Shown: piece after piece, positions 14,453 through 18,585 of the stretch | Layout: the number at the start of each line of letters is the position of its first letter | How positions within the stretch are numbered: the stretch's first letter is position 1 | Assembly (NCBI GenBank): GCA_964483805.1 | Contig: CAZADH010000101.1 | Coordinates: forward strand, 1 to 18,585 | Source of the DNA: CAZADH01 sp964483805 | GTDB taxonomy: Bacteria; Muiribacteriota; Ozemobacteria; Ozemobacterales; Ozemobacteraceae | Direction of reading: 5' to 3' | Length of the DNA stretch: 18,585 nt | The notes under the pieces: model-generated | Databases searched by the model: none | Seen by the model: only the letters and a program-made list of their open reading frames with translations | What the model was told of the DNA's origin: nothing | Made by a program: the position numbers and the translations under genes

Positions 14453-14492
14453 GGTGCGTGCCGGGGTGGGGCAGGACCGACCCGGCAGCACC
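14453..14492 (+). other. Inverted repeat in the manC leader
   Basis: GGTG and TGCCGGG pair with CCCGGCA and CACC around a 15-base loop, with a small internal bulge. The outer stem is 4 bp and the inner 7 bp, all G/C-rich. No T-run follows. It could be a leftover rsgA terminator, a structured 5' leader, or an operator. Confidence 0.45.
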
Positions 14493-14502
14493 GTGATAGC
14501 AA

Positions 14503-14518
14503 TACAATGTAAGAGGTG
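14503..14518 (+). promoter_or_regulatory. TACAAT box and AAGAGGTG ribosome site before manC
   Basis: TACAAT at 14503-14508 lies 7 bases before GTG 14516, matching the leaderless spacing of other genes here, but no -35 is evident. AAGAGGTG (14511-14518) lies 6 bases before GTG 14525 and favours that codon as the start. Confidence 0.45.
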
Positions 14519-14524
14519 AATACC

Positions 14525-15934
14525 GTGGATCACGTCTATTTGATGGTGTTGGCCGGTGGTTCGGGAACCCGCTTGTGGCCGTTGAGCCGGCAGGCCTGGC
14601 CCAAGCAGATGCTGTCGTTGTTGGGCGAACGCACCTTGTTGCAGGAGAGCTGCCGCCGCAACGCCATGACCGTTCCCTACGACCGGCAACTGGTGATCAC
14701 CAGCGGCAGTTACGTGCATCTCGTCAAGACCCAACTCGAAGGCCTGGGCGAAAAGACGATCCCGACAGTGTGGGCCGAACCGGCGGCGAAAAACACGGCG
14801 CCGGCAATCCTGTGGGCGGCGTGGTGGGCCAAGGCCCAGGGTGGCGACAACGCTGTCCTGGCGGTGATGCCCTCCGATCACATCATTACCCGCGAAGCCG
14901 CTTACGAGCGGAATCTTCTGCAGGCCGTCGAAGCGGCATCCCACGGAGCGCTGGTCACGTTCGGCATGCCCCCTTCGCATCCCGAAACCGGCTACGGTTA
15001 CATTCGCGCTGCCGACACCGTCGCCCCGGGATTGCGACGCATCGAGCGGTTTGTCGAGAAGCCGAACAAGGCCACCGCCGAGAAATACCTGGCCGAGGGC
15101 GGCTACTACTGGAACAGCGGCATGTTCGTGTTTCACTGCAACACGCTCATCACCGAGTTGGAACGGCTCGAACCGAAGTGGGCCACGCTGTTTCGCGCAA
15201 CCGGTCAGGGGGATGCCGATGCGGTGCGGACCGCGTTCACAGCGGCCCCGTCGACATCGATCGACGTCGCACTCATGGAGAAAACCGACAAGGGGCTCAT
15301 GGTCGAGGCGGGTTTTGGTTGGAGCGATGTCGGCAGTTGGCAGAGCCTCTTCGAGATCGGCAAGAAAGATGACACGGGCAACGTCGTGGTTGGCCACCAT
15401 GTGTTGATCGACAGCAAAAACTCGCTTGTCTACGGGCAGTCGCGCACCATCGCGACGATCGGCATCGAAGACCTCGCGGTCATCGACACCCCCGATGCGT
15501 TGCTGGTGTGTCCGCTCTCGGAAACGCAGCGGGTGCGCGAAGTCGTCGATCGCCTCAAAGGATCGGCGCGGCGCGAAACCCTGGAGCACCTGACGCAGCA
15601 CCGGCCCTGGGGCAGTTACACGATCATCGAGCAGGGGCCGGGTTACAAGGTCAAGCGCATCGTGGTCAAGCAGGGGGCGAAGTTGAGCCTGCAGCGGCAC
15701 TTCCATCGCAGCGAGCACTGGGTGGTCGTGCGCGGAACGGCCGGCGTGGTCAATGGTGAAAGAGAGCTCTTTCTCGAGGAAAACCAGTCGACGTACATTC
15801 CGAAAACCGTTCGCCACCGTCTGACCAACCCAGGCCGTATCCCGCTCGAGATCATCGAGATTCAGAGCGGCAGCTACCTCGAGGAAGACGACATCCAACG
15901 CTACGACGACGATTATGCCCGGGGGGATGCGTGA
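14525..15934 (+). CDS. manC: Mannose-1-phosphate guanylyltransferase/mannose-6-phosphate isomerase
   Basis: A bifunctional type II phosphomannose isomerase/GDP-mannose pyrophosphorylase of 469 residues, the usual length (ManC/AlgA/CpsB). The nucleotidyltransferase domain has MVLAGGSGTRLWPLSR (7-22), PKQML (26-30), MPSDH (115-119), GYGYI (156-160), FVEKP (176-180), YYWNSGMFVF (194-203) and FGWSDVGSW (264-272). The C-terminal cupin isomerase domain has HRPWGSYTII (359-368), SLQRHFHRSEHW (388-399) with likely metal ligands Q390, H392, E397 and H431, and YIPKTVRHRL (424-433). It acts in the cytosol, converting fructose-6-P to mannose-6-P and mannose-1-P plus GTP to GDP-mannose; a phosphomannomutase is needed but not seen here. 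Start GTG 14525 is chosen for AAGAGGTG 6 bases upstream; GTG 14516 is an in-frame alternative. It overlaps gmd by 4 bases (GTGA). Confidence 0.95.
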   Translation: MDHVYLMVLAGGSGTRLWPLSRQAWPKQMLSLLGERTLLQESCRRNAMTVPYDRQLVITSGSYVHLVKTQLEGLGEKTIPTVWAEPAAKNTAPAILWAAWWAKAQGGDNAVLAVMPSDHIITREAAYERNLLQAVEAASHGALVTFGMPPSHPETGYGYIRAADTVAPGLRRIERFVEKPNKATAEKYLAEGGYYWNSGMFVFHCNTLITELERLEPKWATLFRATGQGDADAVRTAFTAAPSTSIDVALMEKTDKGLMVEAGFGWSDVGSWQSLFEIGKKDDTGNVVVGHHVLIDSKNSLVYGQSRTIATIGIEDLAVIDTPDALLVCPLSETQRVREVVDRLKGSARRETLEHLTQHRPWGSYTIIEQGPGYKVKRIVVKQGAKLSLQRHFHRSEHWVVVRGTAGVVNGERELFLEENQSTYIPKTVRHRLTNPGRIPLEIIEIQSGSYLEEDDIQRYDDDYARGDA

Positions 15935-16968
15935 AAAAGGCGCTCATCACCGGCATTTCCGGGCAGGACGGCAGCTACCTGACCGAGTTCCTGCTCGCCC
16001 GCGACTATGAAATACACGGTATTGTTCGTCGCGCCAGTTCGTTCAACCGCGACCGTCTCGAAAAATGGATTCAGGATGTCGGACTGTATGGCAAACGGCT
16101 CTTTCTGCATTACGGTGATCTGACCGATTCGCTCAGTCTGAACCGGTTGATCGACAAGATTCGCCCCGACGAAATCTACAACCTGGCGGGGCAGAGTCAT
16201 GTCGGTCTCAGTTTCGAGATGCCCGAGTATACGGCCGATGTCGACGCAATGGGGGCGTTGCGGTTGCTCGACGCGATCCACGAAGAACGTCTGTCGTGTC
16301 GGTTCTACCAGGCGTCGAGCAGCGAAATGTTCGGCCGGCCGCGCGAGGTGCCGCAAACCGAGGAGACGCCGTTTCAACCGCGCACACCGTATGCGGTCGC
16401 GAAGCTCTATGCGTTCTGGACGACGGTCAACTACCGCGAGGCGTATGATCTGTTTGCGTGCAACGGCATAATGTACAACCACGAATCGCCGCGGCGGTCG
16501 CTCACCTTCGTCACGCGCAAGATCAGTGCGGCGGCGGCCCGGATCAAGCTGGGCTCGACCGAGACCCTGGCGCTCGGCAACCTCGATGGCCGGCGCGACT
16601 GGGGTTTCGCCGGCGACTACGTCGATGCCATGTGGCGTATGCTGCAGCAAGACACGCCAGGTGACTATGTGGTTGCCACCGGCAAGACCCAGTCGGTGCG
16701 CGATTTCTGCGACTGCGCGTTTCGGGCGATCGGCGTCGAATTGGCCTGGGAAGGCAGCGGCGTCGACGAAACCGGTATCGACCGGCGCTCGGGACGGGTG
16801 CTCGTTCGCGTCGATCCCAAGTACTTTCGTCCGCTCGACAATGTCGACCTGGTGGGCAATGCCGAGAAGGCCCGGCGTTTGTTGGGGTGGCAGCCGCAGG
16901 TCAGTTTTGCCGATCTCGTCGAAACGATGGTGCGCGAGGATCTGCAGCGGGGTGGGGTGGCCGAGTAG
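15931..16968 (+). CDS. gmd: GDP-mannose 4,6-dehydratase
   Basis: A 345-residue extended short-chain dehydrogenase that turns GDP-D-mannose into GDP-4-keto-6-deoxy-D-mannose. It has the NADP site GISGQDGSYLTEFLL (8-22), IVRRASSFN (31-39), YNLAGQSHVGLSFE (83-96), ASSSEMFG (128-135), FQPRTPYAVAK (148-158) with the catalytic Tyr154/Lys158 pair, NHESPRR (183-189) and FAGDYVDAMW (226-235). Length and motifs are normal. It starts at GTG 15931, overlapping the manC stop in GTGA, so translation is probably coupled. The next enzyme, a fucose synthase, reductase or aminotransferase, is not in the window, so the final sugar (fucose, rhamnose or perosamine) cannot be told. The likely use is surface glycan or glycoprotein assembly. 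Confidence 0.96.
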   Translation: MKKALITGISGQDGSYLTEFLLARDYEIHGIVRRASSFNRDRLEKWIQDVGLYGKRLFLHYGDLTDSLSLNRLIDKIRPDEIYNLAGQSHVGLSFEMPEYTADVDAMGALRLLDAIHEERLSCRFYQASSSEMFGRPREVPQTEETPFQPRTPYAVAKLYAFWTTVNYREAYDLFACNGIMYNHESPRRSLTFVTRKISAAAARIKLGSTETLALGNLDGRRDWGFAGDYVDAMWRMLQQDTPGDYVVATGKTQSVRDFCDCAFRAIGVELAWEGSGVDETGIDRRSGRVLVRVDPKYFRPLDNVDLVGNAEKARRLLGWQPQVSFADLVETMVREDLQRGGVAE

Positions 16969-16985
16969 CTGGCTGTCGCACCGGC

Positions 16986-17014
16986 TTGGCGGCGGTGCAC
17001 GGGTGTGTTACTCT
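16986..17014 (+). promoter_or_regulatory. Candidate promoter of ybaB-HEPN-recR
   Basis: TTGGCG (16986-16991), 17-base spacer, TACTCT (17009-17014) preceded by TGT, an extended -10 form. It lies in the 139-base gap after gmd. The predicted leader is about 85 bases and includes the palindrome GCCCGCGCGGGC. Moderate match only. Confidence 0.4.
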
Positions 17015-17096
17015 GAGACGCCCGCGCGGGCAACGTCGAGGCGCGTCGGTGCTTCGGTTCCCGTTGGCGATGACCGGCGATTTCAGCGACTAACTT

Positions 17097-17102
17097 AGGA
17101 GG
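17097..17102 (+). promoter_or_regulatory. Ribosome binding site of ybaB
   Basis: Perfect AGGAGG, 5 bases before ATG 17108. It is one of the two strongest ribosome sites in the window and contrasts with the leaderless starts elsewhere. Confidence 0.8.
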
Positions 17103-17107
17103 AACCC

Positions 17108-17434
17108 ATGTTCAAGGGTGGCGGTCCGAACATTCATGCGCTCATGAAAGAAGCGCAGAAGATGCAAGAGAAGATGGCGAAGGCGCAGGAAGAACTGGCC
17201 CAGAAGACGGTCACGGCGACCGTGGGCGGCGGCATGATCACCGTGGTGTTTACCGGCGATCAGAAGCTCAAGTCGATCACGATCGATCCTGAAGTTATCG
17301 ACCCGAAGGACGCGGGCACGCTGCAAGACCTCGTGCTGGCGGCCGTCAACGAGGGGCTCAAGAAGTCGCAGGAGATGGTCCAGGACGAAATGGGCGGGAT
17401 CACCGGCGGCCTGAAGATTCCCGGCATGTTCTGA
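17108..17434 (+). CDS. ybaB: YbaB/EbfC family nucleoid-associated protein
   Basis: A 108-residue protein of normal YbaB length. It has the N-terminal helix NIHALMKEAQKMQEKMAKAQ (8-27), the central strand region TVTATVGGGMITVVFTGDQK (34-53), ITIDPEVIDPKD (57-68) and the C-terminal helix LKKSQEMVQDEMGGITGGLK (84-103). The family forms dimers that bind DNA without strong sequence preference and helps organise the nucleoid. It is commonly found just upstream of recR, often with dnaX before it; here manC-gmd lies upstream instead. The start is fixed by AGGAGG. The HEPN-like gene begins 44 bases after its stop. Confidence 0.95.
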   Translation: MFKGGGPNIHALMKEAQKMQEKMAKAQEELAQKTVTATVGGGMITVVFTGDQKLKSITIDPEVIDPKDAGTLQDLVLAAVNEGLKKSQEMVQDEMGGITGGLKIPGMF

Positions 17435-17478
17435 GCGGCGGCGCGATCAGCGTCGAGCCTGCGCGCGCATCGGCACCC

Positions 17479-17922
17479 TTGTCAATCGGTATCAACCTGC
17501 CGCGAGCCTGGTTGGCGGCGGCACGACACGATCTCGATGCCGCGCAGTGTTTGTTGCAGGCCGGGTTTCTGCCTCAGGCCCTGCAACTGACCAATCAGAC
17601 CCTCGGCAAGGCCTGGAAGGGCCTGTTTCTGGCTGCCGGGTTAACCGACCCGACCGGGCAGAAGCCGGCGCAGTTGCTCGAGGGCCTGCTGGCGAACGAA
17701 ACCGCGCTCAACGGGGCACTGGCCGTGCGCCGTGAGGCGTTGCTTCGCTTGATGCGGCATTACACCGAGATCGAGGCATTGGCCGGGGCGCTGCGGTTTC
17801 CGCGGTTGGCCGACGGCAAACTGCTCGCGGCGACGGCCGAGTTGCGGGCGGTGCAGGTCGTGCATGCACTGACGCACGCCCGCGAGACGGTCGGTCTGTG
17901 CGACAAGCTGGTGCCGGCATGA
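17479..17922 (+). CDS. HEPN-domain-like small helical protein
   Basis: A 147-residue, all-helical protein between ybaB and recR. WLAAARHDLDAAQCLLQAG (11-29), then LPQALQLTNQTLGKAWKGLFLAAG (31-54), follows the HEPN pattern of a Trp-led first helix and a second helix ending in K-A-x-K. RFPRLADGK (106-114) sits where many HEPN proteins have RYPD. The ribonuclease-type RxxxxH motif is not clear: RAVQVVH (123-129) has the spacing Rx5H but lies in the last helix. HEPN proteins include toxins, RNases and nucleotide-binding partners of nucleotidyltransferases; no such partner is adjacent. The start is TTG 17479 without a ribosome site, so it is uncertain; the next in-frame TTG is at residue 12. Its stop overlaps the recR start (ATGA), implying coupling. 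The assignment rests on pattern alone. Confidence 0.75.
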   Translation: MSIGINLPRAWLAAARHDLDAAQCLLQAGFLPQALQLTNQTLGKAWKGLFLAAGLTDPTGQKPAQLLEGLLANETALNGALAVRREALLRLMRHYTEIEALAGALRFPRLADGKLLAATAELRAVQVVHALTHARETVGLCDKLVPA

Positions 17923-18521
17923 GCATTCTCTACACCCCGTCGTTTGCCAAGTTGGTCCATCAACTCAAGCGTCTGCCGGGCGTGGGCGCCAAGAGCGCGG
18001 AACGCCTGGCGTTTCATCTCCTGACGGTGAGTCCTGATGAAGCGCGGGCTCTTGCCGGGGCGATCGTCGAACTGCGCGACAAGACGATGTTCTGTGGTTC
18101 GTGCGGCAGCCTGTCGGAAACGGCGCAGTGTTCGATCTGTGCCGATCCGCGACGCGATGACGGTCTGCTCTGCGTGGTCGAAGCGGCCCGCGACATCGTC
18201 GCCCTCGAGCGGACCCACGCGTTTTCGGGGCGGTATCACGTGCTGGGCGGGGCGCTGTCGCCGCTCGACGGCATTGGCCCCGAGAAGTTGCGCATTGCCC
18301 CGTTGTTGGAACGTTTGCGCGCAGGCACCGTGCGCGAGGTCGTGCTGGCGCTCGATCCCGACGTCGAGGGCGACACCACCGGCGTTTTTCTTGCCCAGTT
18401 GCTGCGTCCGTTGGGGGTCAAGGTCACCAAGATCGCCCAGGGACTGCCGATCGGCGGCGATCTCGAGTACGCCGATCAGGTCACCCTGGCCCGGGCCCTC
18501 GAAGGTCGCCGGTCGGTTTGA
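17919..18521 (+). CDS. recR: Recombination mediator protein RecR
   Basis: A 200-residue protein of normal length that works with RecF/RecO in loading RecA at gapped DNA. It has the helix-hairpin-helix LKRLPGVGAKSAERLAFHLL (17-36), the zinc finger C59-x2-C62 and C71-x2-C74 (MFCGSCGSLSETAQCSIC), the Toprim strand VVLALDPDVEGDTTGVFLA (138-156), and the C-terminal AQGLPIGGDLEYADQVTLA (174-192). Start ATG 17919 overlaps the HEPN-like stop in ATGA; an in-frame upstream extension lies inside that gene and is not needed. The stop codon lies inside the loop of a terminator hairpin. Confidence 0.97.
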   Translation: MSILYTPSFAKLVHQLKRLPGVGAKSAERLAFHLLTVSPDEARALAGAIVELRDKTMFCGSCGSLSETAQCSICADPRRDDGLLCVVEAARDIVALERTHAFSGRYHVLGGALSPLDGIGPEKLRIAPLLERLRAGTVREVVLALDPDVEGDTTGVFLAQLLRPLGVKVTKIAQGLPIGGDLEYADQVTLARALEGRRSV

Positions 18522-18531
18522 CCGACCGGCG
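18507..18531 (+). terminator. Hairpin terminator overlapping the recR stop
   Basis: A perfect 11-bp stem (CGCCGGTCGGT with ACCGACCGGCG) and 3-base loop. The recR stop codon occupies the loop and the first base of the right arm. The following bases are TCTGGAGTATTGACG, with no T-run, so it may act as a weak terminator or 3'-end stabiliser. Confidence 0.6.
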
Positions 18532-18538
18532 TCTGGAG

Positions 18539-18559
18539 TATTGACGTTATATTGACGTT
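18539..18559. repeat. Tandem TATTGACGTT repeat, 11-base period
   Basis: TATTGACGTT occurs at 18539-18548 and 18550-18559, one helical turn apart, just after the recR terminator. Each copy contains TTGACG, a possible -35. No matching -10 is visible before the window ends, so it could be an operator or promoter part for the next gene. Confidence 0.5.
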
Positions 18560-18585
18560 TGTCGGGGTCGGCGGTCGCGTCAACT

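Noticed and set aside
12941..15898. 985-codon open frame on the minus strand
   Set aside because: It runs antisense across rsgA and manC and into the TPR gene; all three have clear motifs. The composition (His/Arg/Pro-rich) is typical of a shadow frame.
16969..17107. Possible small stable RNA (such as SRP RNA) upstream of ybaB
   Set aside because: Some genomes have SRP RNA near dnaX-ybaB-recR, but I could not find the conserved tetraloop helix here, only short G/C palindromes.

Overview
The window is a high-GC bacterial chromosome segment with tightly packed genes on both strands. It shows no CRISPR array, tRNA, rRNA, insertion sequence or phage gene. Prepilin-type proteins, a SpoIID/LytB-domain protein and GDP-mannose sugar genes suggest a diderm with type IV pili and a surface glycan. 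The sequence alone does not place the lineage; an uncultured or poorly sampled phylum is possible but unproven.

Region by region. Positions 1-3126 (minus) hold three coupled prepilin-like genes in the order pilV-, pilW-, pilX-like, the last running off the left edge. A NamZ/DUF1343-family exported protein (3205-4473, minus) follows, divergent from a MEMO-family AmrB protein (4574-5437, plus). AmrB converges on an 8-oxoguanine-deaminase-type amidohydrolase (5523-6914, minus), with a 13-bp-stem terminator between them. Next on the plus strand is a sulfur-transfer-like pair: an E1-like ThiF/MoeB protein (7116-7865) and a PP-loop ATPase with ThiI/MnmA-like motifs (7885-8955), followed by a possible 24-residue membrane peptide (9002-9076). 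A three-gene minus-strand operon then reads from right to left: TPR protein with a CFI-box-like C-terminus, HgdB-like protein, SpoIID-domain protein (13173 down to 9166). Divergent from it is rsgA (13394-14353), then manC-gmd (14525-16968), then ybaB, a HEPN-like gene and recR (17108-18521).

How the genes fit together. ManC and Gmd would make GDP-mannose and then GDP-4-keto-6-deoxymannose, the precursor of fucose, rhamnose or perosamine. YbaB and RecR form the common DNA-metabolism pair, here separated by a HEPN-like gene whose stop overlaps the recR start. The E1-like and PP-loop proteins suggest thiolation of a tRNA or other target, but no sulfur-carrier protein is visible.

The most notable observations are: (a) several sigma70-type promoters place the -10 box 6-7 nt before an ATG that has no Shine-Dalgarno sequence, implying leaderless mRNAs (NamZ-like, E1-like, RsgA, perhaps ManC); (b) three proteins lack family hallmark residues (NamZ-like, SpoIID-like, E1-like); (c) the E1/PP-loop/small-peptide module and the TPR/HgdB/SpoIID operon are combinations I do not recognise. 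No gap without a gene exceeds 300 bases; the largest are 13174-13393, 8956-9165 and 6915-7115.
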